From contig JAHJME010000012.1 in the NCBI GenBank assembly GCA_018821435.1, positions 310,001 to 374,000 of the forward strand: a DNA stretch of 64,000 nucleotides, written 5' to 3'. The notes beneath the pieces are model-generated. The model was not told where the DNA came from, made no database searches, and saw nothing but the letters and a program-made list of their open reading frames with translations. The translations under genes were made by a program, and so were the position numbers. This document shows, one piece after another, positions 29,295 to 40,710 of the stretch (positions are counted from its first letter, which is position 1; each line of letters opens with the position of its first letter). The DNA is from Alphaproteobacteria bacterium (lineage in GTDB: Bacteria > Pseudomonadota > Alphaproteobacteria > Caulobacterales > Caulobacteraceae).

Positions 29295-30431
29295 CTAGGC
29301 CGCCTGCGGCATGTTCGAGGCGAAACTCGCCCGCGTGATCGCGACGCTCAGCCCGCTCGCCGAACTGGTCACGTCCATCCGCGCGTCCAACTGCTTCACC
29401 AGCGCCTGGACGATGACCGTGCCCAGGCCGCCCTTGGTCTCGGCGACGTCGTCCAGGTCCTTGCCGACGCCATTGTCCGAGACGACCAGCTTCCAGTCCT
29501 CGCCCCTGCTCTCGTAGGTCACCATCACCAGCGAACCGGCCTTGTCCGTCGGGAAGGCATACTTCAGCGCGTTGATCACCAGTTCGGTGACGATCAGGCC
29601 CATGCTCACGGCCTGCGCCGACGTCGCCATGCCCTGATCGGCCATCACCCGCAGGGCGATCGGCTGGTTCTCCCCGATCATCGAGGCGCCCAGGCTGTCG
29701 CACAGCTTGGTCAGGTACGAGCCGACCTCGATCTGCTCGATACCCTCCGTGGCGTGCAGGTGCGACTGGACGCTGGCCACCGACATCACCCGCTGATGGG
29801 CGTCGCGCAGGTGGCGGCGGGTTTCCTCGGACGTCACCTGCCGGGCCTTGATCATCAGGATGCTGGCGATGATCTGCAGGCTGTTGGCGACCCGGTGCTC
29901 CATCTCCTGCAGCAAGGTCTGCTTCTGCCGCAGCAGGTCCTCGGTCCGCTCGTGCCGGAGGTCGCGGGCGCGTTCCAGGGATCGACGGTCGGTCACGTCG
30001 GTGAACGCCAGCAGGATCGCGATATCCGGGCTGGTCTCGTAGATCACCTTGCGCGCGTTCAGCAGCATGGTGCGCCGCCCGATGGTCGGGAAGTCATGGA
30101 CGACCTCGAAGCCGTCCATCTCCGCAAGCTCCGGGATGATGGTCTCCAGCAACAGCCGCAGCCCGGGAATATCCCACTGGCCGTCGCCCAGGCTGTACAG
30201 CAGCCGCCCCGTCGTCTGGGCGGGATCGACCTTGAAGATGTCGTAGAACGAGCGGCTGGCCGCCACCACGTGGAACTCCGCATCCAGAACCAGCAGCGGC
30301 TCATGGATCGTGTTCACGATGGCCTGGGCCAGCGTCTGGGCGCTCTCGAGTCCTGGCAGGCTAGTGGGCAACGTTAAGCCGATCTCGGCCACGGACGGCC
30401 GCGACTCCGCGATCCGGAGCCTGAGGCCCAT
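29295..30431 (-). CDS. PAS-HisKA_2 (HWE-related) sensor histidine kinase
   Basis: A 378-residue soluble kinase. A PAS domain covers residues about 35-150 (TIHEPLLVLDAEFHVVAASRSF). The dimerisation helix has EMEHRVANSLQII with phospho-acceptor His179, and the ATPase part has MGLIVTELVINALKYAFP and SDNGVGK. This is the HisKA_2/HWE class common in alphaproteobacterial stress and light signalling. There is no membrane segment and no flavin-LOV Cys motif, so the ligand is not evident. No cognate response regulator is adjacent. Confidence 0.9.
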   Translation of the reverse strand: MGLRLRIAESRPSVAEIGLTLPTSLPGLESAQTLAQAIVNTIHEPLLVLDAEFHVVAASRSFYDIFKVDPAQTTGRLLYSLGDGQWDIPGLRLLLETIIPELAEMDGFEVVHDFPTIGRRTMLLNARKVIYETSPDIAILLAFTDVTDRRSLERARDLRHERTEDLLRQKQTLLQEMEHRVANSLQIIASILMIKARQVTSEETRRHLRDAHQRVMSVASVQSHLHATEGIEQIEVGSYLTKLCDSLGASMIGENQPIALRVMADQGMATSAQAVSMGLIVTELVINALKYAFPTDKAGSLVMVTYESRGEDWKLVVSDNGVGKDLDDVAETKGGLGTVIVQALVKQLDARMDVTSSASGLSVAITRASFASNMPQAA

Positions 30432-30484
30432 CCTAAGCTATGCAGTGGGAAATGTCGCAGCGGCCAAGCCCGCGTCGAATGCGC

Positions 30485-30655
30485 CTACTTCTTCAGCCAG
30501 GGCTTGGACTTCGACTGCGACCGCGCGGCGGCGGTGCTTTCGTGCTCCAGCCGGCCGCCGGGCGGGCCGCCCTTGGCCTGGGCCGCCTTCTTCAGGCGCA
30601 TCGCCTTCTGCATCGGCGTCTCGCCGTCCGGAGCGTCGTCCTTGGTGTCGGCCAT
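30485..30655 (-). CDS. Small basic protein of unknown function (56 residues)
   Basis: The sequence is highly polar: MADTKDDAPDGETPMQKAM, then RLKKAAQAKGGPPGGR and a C-terminal KSKPWLKK. GGAG lies seven bases before this ATG, which decides the start over an ATG nine codons upstream. There is no signal or membrane segment; it is probably disordered with a helical centre. It is divergent from the beta-propeller amidohydrolase gene. Function unknown. Confidence 0.7.
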   Translation of the reverse strand: MADTKDDAPDGETPMQKAMRLKKAAQAKGGPPGGRLEHESTAAARSQSKSKPWLKK

Positions 30656-30785
30656 CGTCTTGCTCCTGGAATCCGCCGACAAGCCTAACCTGTCCGTCGC
30701 GCATGTCGCGCAGAAACGCTGCCCGCCGCGCCGACGTTGCGCTTCGCGGGCGGCTTGCTAGTCATGGCGCAACACAGGGGCCCCC

Positions 30786-33700
30786 ATGAATCTCAAGCTT
30801 GCCGCCGTCCTCCTCGCGTCCGTGGCCGTCTCGCCCGCCCTGGCCCAGACGCCGCCGACGACCCAGGCTCCCGCCGCCGCCTCGGCCAAGCCCGCCAAGT
30901 GGGACGTCAGCAATCCCCCGGGCGCCGTCATCCGCCAGGTCCCGATCAGCGTGGACGAAGGCACCTGGATGAACGTCGATGTCAGCCCGGACGGCAAGAC
31001 GATCGCCTTCGACCTGCTGGGCGACATCTACCTCATGCCCCTCGCCGGCGGCGCGCCGACCCGGATCGCCGAGGGCTTGGCCTGGGAGGTGCAGCCGCGC
31101 TTCTCGCCGGACGGCAAGCGTATCGCCTTCACCTCCGACCGGGGCGGCGGCGACAACATCTGGATCATGAACGTCGACGGCTCCGACAAGCGCCAGGTGA
31201 CCAAGGAGGACTTCCGCCTCCTCAACCAGCCCACCTGGAGCCCCGACGGCCAGTTCATCGCCGCCAAGAAGCACTTCACCACGGGCCGCTCGCTCGGGAC
31301 CGGCGAGGTCTGGCTCTACCACGTGTCCGGCGGCGCGGGCGTGCCGCTGGTCAAGAAGCCGAACGAGCGCCACCAGAAGGAACTGGGCGAGCCCACCTAC
31401 GCCCCCGACGGCAAGTCGATCCTCTACACGCGCAACATCACGCCCGGCCCGATCTTCGAATACGCCCAGGACTCGAACACCGACCTGTTCAACATCGAGC
31501 GCTACGAGATCGAGACAGGCGAGGTCTCCACCGTCGCCTCCGGCCCCGGCGGCTCGGTCCGCCCGACCCCCTCGCCGGACGGCAAGAAGATCGCCTTCGT
31601 CCGCCGCGAGAACACCCGCTCCAAGCTCTATGTGAAGGACCTGACCTCCGGCGTGGAGCGCAGGGTCTACGACGCCCTCGACCAGGACGTTCAGGAGACC
31701 TGGGCGGTCCAGGGCCTCTACCCCAACATGGCCTGGACGCCCGACAACAAGAGCGTCGTCTTCTGGGCCGGCGGCAAGCTGCGCCGCGTCGACACCGACG
31801 GCGCCAATGGCGCGGTGATCCCCTTCAAGGTCGCCGACACCCGCAGCCTGATCGACGGTCCGCACCCGAAGATCCAGGTCTCGCCCGACACCTTCGCCAC
31901 CAAGATGGTCCGCTTCGCCGCCGTCTCGCCCGACGGCCGCCAGGTGGTCTTCGAGAGCCTGGGCAAGCTCTATGTGAAGTCCATGGCCGGCGGCGAACCC
32001 AAGCGCCTGACCAAGGGCGACGAGCCCAGCTTCGAGCTGTTCCCCGCCTGGTCGCGCGACGGCAGGACCATCGCCTTCGTCGCCTGGACGGACACGGGCC
32101 TGGGACGGATCCGCACCGTCGGCGCGGCCGGCGGCCAGGCGCGCGACGTCACCAAGGATCCCGGCCACTACGCCCGCCCGGCCTTCTCCCCCGACGGCAA
32201 GACCATCGTCTTCGAGAAGGGCCAGGGCGGCTTCCTGACCTCCCGCGACTGGTCCGAGAACCCTGGCGTCTACCGCATCGCCGCCTCGGGCGGGACGCCG
32301 GCGCGGATCGCCCGCGACACCGCCGCGCCCCAGTTCGGCGCCTCCAACGACCGCGTCTTCATGACCGCCTCCGACGGCGGCAAGCAGCAGCTCATCTCCA
32401 CCGACCTGAACGGCGAGGCCAAGCGCGTCCACGCCCAGGGCGAGCTGGTCACCGACTTCGCCGTCTCGCCCGACGGCCGCGCGTTCGCCTTCCGCCAGAA
32501 CTACGAGGCCCTGGTCATGCCCCTGATGCCGGGCGGCCAGGAGGTGCCGGTCGACCTCAAGGGCGGCCCGATGCCGGTCACTCGCGCCTCGTCCGGCGGC
32601 GCCGACTGGATCCACTGGACCAACGGCGGCGCGGCCCTGCACTGGACCATGGGCCCGACGGTCTACAGCGCTCAGACCGCCGCCCTCTTCCGCGACGCCC
32701 CTGCGCCTGAGAACGCGCCCAAGTTCGAACCGCCCAAGACCGGCGTCTCGCTCTCGATGCAGGTGGCCGCCGATCGTCCCACCGGCACGGTCGCCCTGGT
32801 CGGCGCTCGGGTCGTCACCATGGCCAAGGCCGACGGCGGCGTGATCGACGACGGCGTGGTCGTGATCACCGGCGGCCGCATCGTCGCGGTCGGCAAGCGT
32901 GGCGAGGTCCAGATCCCCGCCGGCGCCAAGACCGTCGACCTCGCCGGCAAGACCATCATCCCCGGCCTGGTCGACGCCCACGCCCACGGACCCCAGGGCG
33001 TGGACGAGCTGGTGCCGCAGCAGAACTGGTCGCTGATGGTCAACCTGGCCCTGGGCACGACCACCATCCACGACCCGTCCAGCCGCGCCGCCGAGATCTT
33101 CACCGCCGCCGAGATGCAGCGCGCCGGCAAGATCGTCGGCCCGCACATCTTCTCCACCGGCGAGATCGTCTACGGCGCCAAACAGGCCCGCAGCTACGCC
33201 CAGATCGACAGCTACGACGACGCCCTGGCCCACGTGCGACGCCTCAAGGCCGAGGGCGCCCAGAGTATCAAGAACTACAACCAGCCCCGCCGCGAACAGC
33301 GCCAGCAGCTGATCCAGGCCGCCCGCGACGAGAACATGGAAGTGGTGGCCGAGGGCGGCGCCCTGTTCGGCCAGGACATGAACATCATCGCCGACGGCAA
33401 CTCGACGCTGGAGCACAACATCCCCCAGCTGGCTCTCTACGAGGACGTGCTCAGCTTCTTCAGCCAGTCGAAGACGAACTACACGCCGACCCTGGTCGTC
33501 ACCTTCGGCGGCCTGGCCGCCGACCCCTACTGGCGCGCCCACACCGACGTCTTCGACCAGCCGATCCTGAAAGCCCACATCCCGCCGGCCCAGCTCGAGG
33601 CCGACAACGCGCGCCGCGCCATCGCGCCCGAGGATCAGTACGTCGACGACGACAGCGCGCGCGAGGCCCGCAAGCTGGCCAAGCGCGGCGTCCTGGTCTC

Positions 33701-34028
33701 CATCGGCGCCCACGGCCAGCAGGCCGGCATCGGCCCGCACTGGGAGCTGTGGTCCTTCGTCCGCGGCGGCATGACCCCGATGGAGGCGCTGCAGGCCGGC
33801 ACCATCGTGCCCGCGAAGTCCTTAGGGATGGACGCCGACATCGGCAGCCTCGAAGCCGGCAAGCTGGCCGACCTCGTGGTCCTGGACGCCGACCCCACGA
33901 CCGACATCCGCAACTCCGAGAAGGTCCACCGCGTCATGGTTGGCGGACGGATGTACGATCCCCTGACCCTGAACGAGGTCGTCACCGGCGACCGCAAGCG
34001 CACCGCGTGGTGGTGGGAAAAGAAATGA
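30786..34028 (+). CDS. Secreted beta-propeller (PD40/TolB-like) and amidohydrolase fusion
   Basis: A 1080-residue protein with a signal peptide (MNLKLAAVLLASVAVSPALA). Residues about 50-620 contain at least seven PD40/WD40-like repeats of the S-P-D-G-x-x-I-A/V-F type (VSPDGKTIAF, FSPDGKRIAF, ASPDGKKIAF-like). Residues about 660-1070 are an imidazolonepropionase-like amidohydrolase: IPGLVDAHAHG near 730 supplies the HxH metal site, with LEHNIP near 876, GAHGQQ near 974 and the VVLDADP ending. It is probably a periplasmic or exported metal-dependent hydrolase in which the propeller acts as a substrate gate, as in tricorn-related enzymes; the substrate is unknown. The next gene overlaps as ATGA. 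Confidence 0.9.
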   Translation: MNLKLAAVLLASVAVSPALAQTPPTTQAPAAASAKPAKWDVSNPPGAVIRQVPISVDEGTWMNVDVSPDGKTIAFDLLGDIYLMPLAGGAPTRIAEGLAWEVQPRFSPDGKRIAFTSDRGGGDNIWIMNVDGSDKRQVTKEDFRLLNQPTWSPDGQFIAAKKHFTTGRSLGTGEVWLYHVSGGAGVPLVKKPNERHQKELGEPTYAPDGKSILYTRNITPGPIFEYAQDSNTDLFNIERYEIETGEVSTVASGPGGSVRPTPSPDGKKIAFVRRENTRSKLYVKDLTSGVERRVYDALDQDVQETWAVQGLYPNMAWTPDNKSVVFWAGGKLRRVDTDGANGAVIPFKVADTRSLIDGPHPKIQVSPDTFATKMVRFAAVSPDGRQVVFESLGKLYVKSMAGGEPKRLTKGDEPSFELFPAWSRDGRTIAFVAWTDTGLGRIRTVGAAGGQARDVTKDPGHYARPAFSPDGKTIVFEKGQGGFLTSRDWSENPGVYRIAASGGTPARIARDTAAPQFGASNDRVFMTASDGGKQQLISTDLNGEAKRVHAQGELVTDFAVSPDGRAFAFRQNYEALVMPLMPGGQEVPVDLKGGPMPVTRASSGGADWIHWTNGGAALHWTMGPTVYSAQTAALFRDAPAPENAPKFEPPKTGVSLSMQVAADRPTGTVALVGARVVTMAKADGGVIDDGVVVITGGRIVAVGKRGEVQIPAGAKTVDLAGKTIIPGLVDAHAHGPQGVDELVPQQNWSLMVNLALGTTTIHDPSSRAAEIFTAAEMQRAGKIVGPHIFSTGEIVYGAKQARSYAQIDSYDDALAHVRRLKAEGAQSIKNYNQPRREQRQQLIQAARDENMEVVAEGGALFGQDMNIIADGNSTLEHNIPQLALYEDVLSFFSQSKTNYTPTLVVTFGGLAADPYWRAHTDVFDQPILKAHIPPAQLEADNARRAIAPEDQYVDDDSAREARKLAKRGVLVSIGAHGQQAGIGPHWELWSFVRGGMTPMEALQAGTIVPAKSLGMDADIGSLEAGKLADLVVLDADPTTDIRNSEKVHRVMVGGRMYDPLTLNEVVTGDRKRTAWWWEKK

Positions 34029-34417
34029 GCGACGACCCTATCGACGCCGGCTTCGACACCGACGACTGGCAGCGCCTGACCCCCTTCACCGGCCGCGTCG
34101 CCAACCTGGACGACGTCCAGGCGCGCAAGGCCATCTTCGCGCTGAGCGACACGCGCAACGGCAGGGCCATCGAGATGGACCTGCCCCAGCCGGTGATCTG
34201 GTGGGCCGACGACGGCGAACAGGCGGCCATCGCGGTCCAGGCCGAGGCCCACGACGGCGACGACGGCGAGACCATGGAGGTCCTGGGCCTCATCCTGCCC
34301 GATGGCGAAGGCGCCGTGGCCCTGCTGGAGGACGTCGACCTGGTCGACGACACCGACCCAACCTGGCGCGGCCTGGTCGAAGCCGCCGTCGGCGACGAAA
34401 CCGGCGACGACGACTAG
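34025..34417 (+). CDS. Small very acidic protein, unknown function
   Basis: A 130-residue protein rich in Asp and Glu (ends VGDETGDDD), with no signal peptide or membrane segment. Its ATG overlaps the stop of the beta-propeller amidohydrolase, so the two are translationally coupled. A compact alpha/beta fold is suggested by alternating hydrophobic stretches (KAIFALSDTRNGRAIEMDL, VEVLGLILPDGEGAVALL-like). I do not recognise the family. Confidence 0.8.
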   Translation: MSDDPIDAGFDTDDWQRLTPFTGRVANLDDVQARKAIFALSDTRNGRAIEMDLPQPVIWWADDGEQAAIAVQAEAHDGDDGETMEVLGLILPDGEGAVALLEDVDLVDDTDPTWRGLVEAAVGDETGDDD

Positions 34418-34424
34418 CCGCCGC

Positions 34425-35651
34425 TCAACGCGCGAGCCGGCTCAGGTTGAACACCACCCCGTCCGTCTCGTCCGCCGCCTCGCACAGCCGGTCGCGGCCC
34501 GTCCGCTTGGCCTCGTAGGCGGCTATGTCGGCCCGGCGCATCAGGTCCGACAGCGTCTCGTCCGGACGCCGTTGCGCGATGCCGCAGCTGGCCGTCACCC
34601 GCGGCAGGTCCAGCGGCAGGCTGGACAGCGCCGCCCGCAGCGGCTCGATCCGCCGGCGCGTCTCGGCGGCGGACAACCCCTGCAGCAGCAGCGCGAACTC
34701 CTCCCCGCCCATCCGGCAGACCAGGGCGCCGGCCGGCGCGCCGCCGCGCAGCACGCTGGCCGTGGCGGCGATCACCGCATCGCCCACCTCGTGGCCGTGC
34801 ACGTCGTTGATGTGCTTGAAATGATCCAGGTCGAACACCGCCGCCGAGACCGGTCGCCCCGCCGCCTGGGCGCCGCTCACCAGCGTCTGCGCCAGCCGGT
34901 CGAAGCCCCGCCGGTTCAGCAGCCCCGACAGCGGATCGGTCTCGGACGCCACCTGCGATTCCGTGATCGCCTTCTGCGCCACGATCAGCAGCATCAGCAG
35001 CCCCGCCGCCAGCAGCAGGATCCCCGTGCTCACCTGCGAGACCATGGCGTAGGGCGACTGCGTATAGGTCGCCAGCGTCCGCCCGGCGCCGAACGCCAGG
35101 GACAGCACCGGCTTGATCATCAGGTTGGCCGCGATCAGCGCGAACACCGCCCCCAGCGCCAGGGTCAGCGGCCGCCCGCCCACCTCCAGCTTCAGCACCG
35201 TCCGCGCCGCCAGCACCGCCGCCAGCGCGAACGGGATCTGGTAGGCCAGGCCATAGGCCAGCGTCTCCTGCGGCTCCGGATTGAGCGAGGCGCGGCTCAG
35301 CAGGCCCAGCGCCAGGATGACCGACACCGCCCACCACGGCGCCTTCGCCCCATGAAACAGCGGATAGGCGATCGAGACCGACAGGGTCGCCATCAGGAAG
35401 CTGACGTAGCTGATCCACTCGGTCACGACCGGGGCGCCGAGGCTGCCCGCCGCCAGGTCGCTGAGCGGCGACACCATGCCGATGAGGTAGCAGACGGCGA
35501 AGCCCAGCGCCGCGCGCTGCGACGGGTTGGCGATGGCCAGGATCGCATAGCCGCCCGAGAACAGGCACGCGACGCCGATATTGACGACCAGTACGCCTTC
35601 CGCGCCGTTCACCACCACACTCCGGCCTGGGGACGAAACGCATCCCGCCAA
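34425..35651 (-). CDS. Membrane-bound GGDEF diguanylate cyclase
   Basis: About 408 residues: six to seven membrane segments in residues 15-228, then a GGDEF domain (TDPLSGLLNRRGFDRL, FDLDHFKHINDVHGHEVGD and the active-site GGEEF at 315-319) that makes cyclic di-GMP from GTP. The inhibitory I-site, normally RxxD five residues before the signature, reads PAGA, so product inhibition at that site is probably lost. The start is uncertain: TTG at 35649-35651, or one of three consecutive GTGs eleven to thirteen codons later. It is divergent from the AraC regulator. Confidence 0.88.
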   Translation of the reverse strand: MAGCVSSPGRSVVVNGAEGVLVVNIGVACLFSGGYAILAIANPSQRAALGFAVCYLIGMVSPLSDLAAGSLGAPVVTEWISYVSFLMATLSVSIAYPLFHGAKAPWWAVSVILALGLLSRASLNPEPQETLAYGLAYQIPFALAAVLAARTVLKLEVGGRPLTLALGAVFALIAANLMIKPVLSLAFGAGRTLATYTQSPYAMVSQVSTGILLLAAGLLMLLIVAQKAITESQVASETDPLSGLLNRRGFDRLAQTLVSGAQAAGRPVSAAVFDLDHFKHINDVHGHEVGDAVIAATASVLRGGAPAGALVCRMGGEEFALLLQGLSAAETRRRIEPLRAALSSLPLDLPRVTASCGIAQRRPDETLSDLMRRADIAAYEAKRTGRDRLCEAADETDGVVFNLSRLAR

Positions 35652-35827
35652 TCCACATCCTGCGGCGCCAGGCTGAAAGCGCCGTAAAGAATGGCATTGG
35701 AAAATCGCCGGTCATAGGCCGACGATCTGTCGTCTGGCGCCAATCGCTTGTCGTCCCGTCTCACGCCCGGGACCGGCCGACGCCCGCCCTTGCGTCATGA
35801 CGGGGGTCGGGTTCAATCCGAGGCCAC

Positions 35828-36841
35828 ATGGACCGATCGCAGATCATCGAGACCCACGCCTTCGAGACCGACGTCCTGGCGCCGGAGGAACAGTTCGCGG
35901 CCTGGGCTCGCTTCACCGCCCACTCCGAGGTCCTTCGCCAGGGCCAGGGGCCGTTCCACGCCAGCGCCCGCTTCTGGCGGCTGGACGGCATGATGGTCTC
36001 GGCCCAGACGGTCGATCCCTTCATCATGGACCGCGACCAGGCCCATCTCAGCGCCACGGCGGCCAGTCACTTCATGGTGGTGATCCCCCGCGACGGTCAC
36101 AGCCGGTTCACCGCCCCCGGCGTCGATCAGGAATGCCAGGCCGGCGACATCATCCTGGCCAACCTGCGGATGCTGGGACGCTGCGACAACCGGGGCCGGC
36201 AACAGACCATCGCCGTCTCCATCGCCACCTCGTTCCTGGAGGCGGTCACCGGCCGCGTCGAGGTCCACGGCCGCCTGCGCCGCTCGCCCGAGACCCGGCT
36301 GTTCGTGTCCTTCATGACCGCCCTGGTCCAGCAGCTGCCGTTCACCCCGCTGACCGCCGTCGCCTCGCTGTCGCGGATTCTGCGCGACCTGCTGGCCAAC
36401 GCCGTCCTCAGCGCCGCGCCGGAAGACAGCGCACCCCAAGGCCGCGCGCCCAGCCTCGCCGCCCGCGCCCGCGCCTACATCGACCAGCAGCCGCCGGGCG
36501 AACTGGACGTGCAGCGCATGGTCCAGGCGCTGGCCACCACCCGCGCCAGCCTCTACCGCGCGTTCAGCGAGGACGGCGGCGTCACCGCCTATGATCGCCT
36601 GCGCCGCCTCCGCCGCCTGCACCGCGCCGTCGCCGATCCGCTGGACCGCCGCTCGCTGACCGAACTGGGCGCCGACCACGGCTTCCCCGATCCGCCGCAT
36701 CTGGCGCGGCTGTTCCGGCGCACCTTCGGCTACTCCATGAGCGAGCTTCGCGCCCAGCTCGCCCTGGCCCCGATCTACAACGCCGCCCCCACCGCCAGCG
36801 CCGTCGACCTCTACCGCCAGGCCGTCGCCGACCTGGTCTGA
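35828..36841 (+). CDS. AraC-family transcription regulator
   Basis: A 337-residue regulator. The N-terminal half resembles the AraC-binding-like domain (cupin-like; GDIILANLRML), and residues about 225-325 form the double helix-turn-helix with LDVQRMVQALATTRASLYRAF and FPDPPHLARLFRRTFGYSMSELR. It is 110 bases upstream of katG in the same direction and divergent from the diguanylate cyclase. Control of katG is possible but not shown by any visible site; OxyR is the usual regulator of katG. Confidence 0.88.
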   Translation: MDRSQIIETHAFETDVLAPEEQFAAWARFTAHSEVLRQGQGPFHASARFWRLDGMMVSAQTVDPFIMDRDQAHLSATAASHFMVVIPRDGHSRFTAPGVDQECQAGDIILANLRMLGRCDNRGRQQTIAVSIATSFLEAVTGRVEVHGRLRRSPETRLFVSFMTALVQQLPFTPLTAVASLSRILRDLLANAVLSAAPEDSAPQGRAPSLAARARAYIDQQPPGELDVQRMVQALATTRASLYRAFSEDGGVTAYDRLRRLRRLHRAVADPLDRRSLTELGADHGFPDPPHLARLFRRTFGYSMSELRAQLALAPIYNAAPTASAVDLYRQAVADLV

Positions 36842-36885
36842 GGTGGCGCGGGTCGCCCCATAGAGCCAGCCACAGCCGACCATAA

Positions 36886-39192
<2,307 letters not shown>

Positions 39193-39198
39193 ACGCGA

Positions 39199-39227
39199 GA
39201 GGGGCCGGAACAGCATTCCGGCCCCTC
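39199..39227 (+). terminator. Stem-loop after katG
   Basis: A perfect 12-base stem (GAGGGGCCGGAA with TTCCGGCCCCTC) and a CAGCA loop lie seven bases after the katG stop. There is no T-tract, so it may act as a Rho-assisted or mRNA-stabilising structure. Confidence 0.6.
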
Positions 39228-39395
39228 ACCTCTCACAATCCACACGGCCGGCGCAGCACGTCGGACGGGGGCGTCATCCCCCGCCACCCGCCTCCCGTCC
39301 GCCGCCGGCGCAATTCGTCCACCCCAGAACCGACGTTCGCGGCGCCACCCGGCAGCGGGACGTGCCGAACATCATCTGGGGGTGGAGACCGGGCG

Positions 39396-39640
39396 CCTCC
39401 TCTCCCCCCGACCCCGGCCTTGAGCCGGGGGAAGAGTGGGGAGAGGGGTCGGGAGAGGGGCGACGCAGGCCTCAACGCTTTCACGATGGTCCAGCCATGA
39501 CCCCGCCGCGTGGCGGCGACACCAGGCTAGCCGTCCGTCCATGGGTACCGGCTGTACCAGGAGCGGCGGCTGCGATACCTGCGTCGCCCCTCTCCCCTAC
39601 CCTCTCCCCACTCTTCGCTACGCTCGGGGGGAGAGGAGTG
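39396..39640 (+). repeat. Composite repeat, family B, copy 1
   Basis: Outer ends of the form CCTCCTCTCCCCCCG and GGGGAGAGGAG surround a GGGGAAGAGTGGGGAGAGGG stretch, a unique-looking core that includes CACCAGGCTAGCCGTCCGTC, and a CGTCGCCCCTCTCCC stretch. The same core occurs in copies at 40279 (inverted) and 47773. The whole 39193-39796 gap between katG and the TonB-C-like gene contains, besides this repeat, only the katG stem-loop and no convincing gene. Confidence 0.85.
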
Positions 39641-39796
39641 CTTACCTCCGCAACGGGTCAAAAGCGCCTATTGATCGGGCGCCCGAAGCAGCCCTGCGGC
39701 GATGTCCGCTGCCGGCATCGGAGGTGATCATCGGCTTCGACCCATTGCGGAAGTTGGGCGCGGGTGGTGTTCTCGCTTGGGGATCGGGGGGACTAC

Positions 39797-40186
39797 ATGC
39801 TCGTGTCGGTGCTGTTGTTGTTGGCGCTCGGTGAAGCGACGACGCCCGAACCGGAGCACCTAAAGACCTTCCAGGCTGAGTTCAGGCCGCTTAAAAGGTC
39901 GGAGCGAAGCTACGCCAAGCTGGGGCCAGCTGGCCCCTTCTATCCTCAGCGAGCATCCGACGCGCGCGCTAGTGGCTATGGGCTAATCAAATGCCAGGTT
40001 GCCGACGACGGCGATTTGACCAAGTGCAAACTGGTCAACGAGACGCCATGGAACTCGAACTTTGCACCTGCTGCTCGGATTATGGCTGAGCGCAAGCGCA
40101 TCTTTGTGACGGGCGCCACGACGGGTGCAACGATCCTGGTTCAGGTCCCCTTCGTGCTCGGCGGACCTGCGGCGGTCGAACCGTAG
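39797..40186 (+). CDS. Small exported TonB-C-domain-like protein
   Basis: About 129 residues. The start is ATG at 39797 after GGGGGGA and begins a short signal-like stretch (MLVSVLLLLALGEATTPEP). The remainder matches the TonB C-terminal fold pattern: FYPQRASDARASGYGLIKC, then DGDLTKCKLVNETPW and VQVPFVLGG, with two Cys positioned as in TonB-like proteins with a disulfide. There is no membrane-anchor/Pro-rich linker, so it is not a working energy transducer in the usual sense. Codons such as CTA, AGG and AAA make its usage visibly weaker than its neighbours. It is flanked by two copies of repeat family B. Confidence 0.72.
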   Translation: MLVSVLLLLALGEATTPEPEHLKTFQAEFRPLKRSERSYAKLGPAGPFYPQRASDARASGYGLIKCQVADDGDLTKCKLVNETPWNSNFAPAARIMAERKRIFVTGATTGATILVQVPFVLGGPAAVEP

Positions 40187-40278
40187 ACGCCCGCTACCCT
40201 TTCCTCGCTAGCGTTCGTCGGGTCCGCTCTCTGGCCGAGCGCCATAGGCTGCAATCGACCCTGTGCGTACCTTCAGCA

Positions 40279-40512
40279 CCTCCTCTCCCCCCGCGAAGCG
40301 AGAGGGGAGAGGGTTAGGGAGAGGGGCGACGCGGCATTGCAGCCGCCGCTCCAGGTTCAGCCAGGACCCATGGACGGACGGCTAGCCTGGTGTCGCCGCC
40401 ACGACGCGGGTCATGGCTGGACCATCGTGCAGGCGGCAATGCCGCGTCGCCCCTCTCCCTACCCTCTCCCCACTCTTCCCCCGGCTCAAGACCGGAGTCG
40501 GGGGAAGAGGAG
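40279..40512 (-). repeat. Composite repeat, family B, copy 2 (core inverted)
   Basis: The ends have the same ACCTCCTCTCCCCCC / GGGGAAGAGGAGG layout as the other copies, but the core reads in the opposite direction (GACGGACGGCTAGCCTGGTG). The 40187-40710 gap contains this repeat, some sequence of no visible function and a CTCCCCTTCTCCCGCAAGGGGAGAAG hairpin-like stretch near 40668-40692, which may terminate the PEP-CTERM gene. Confidence 0.82.
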
Positions 40513-40710
40513 GCGCGCGCAATCCACCCCTCGCCGACGCTCGCAGCGTCCGCTTTCGGAATCGGCAGCACGGCTAGGACGCGTGTCACGACCGCTAAGA
40601 GACGTGTGCCGGCGCAAGTCCGGCGCACGTCCAGGGCGTGGCAATTTCTGTAGCGCCACGAACCATCTCCCCTTCTCCCGCAAGGGGAGAAGAACCTAGC
40701 TTGATACGAC

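Noticed and set aside
39362..39834. Overlapping open frames between katG and the TonB-C-like gene
   Set aside because: They run through the composite repeat, and similar frames arise in the other repeat copies; no signal peptide, ribosome site or family motif supports them.
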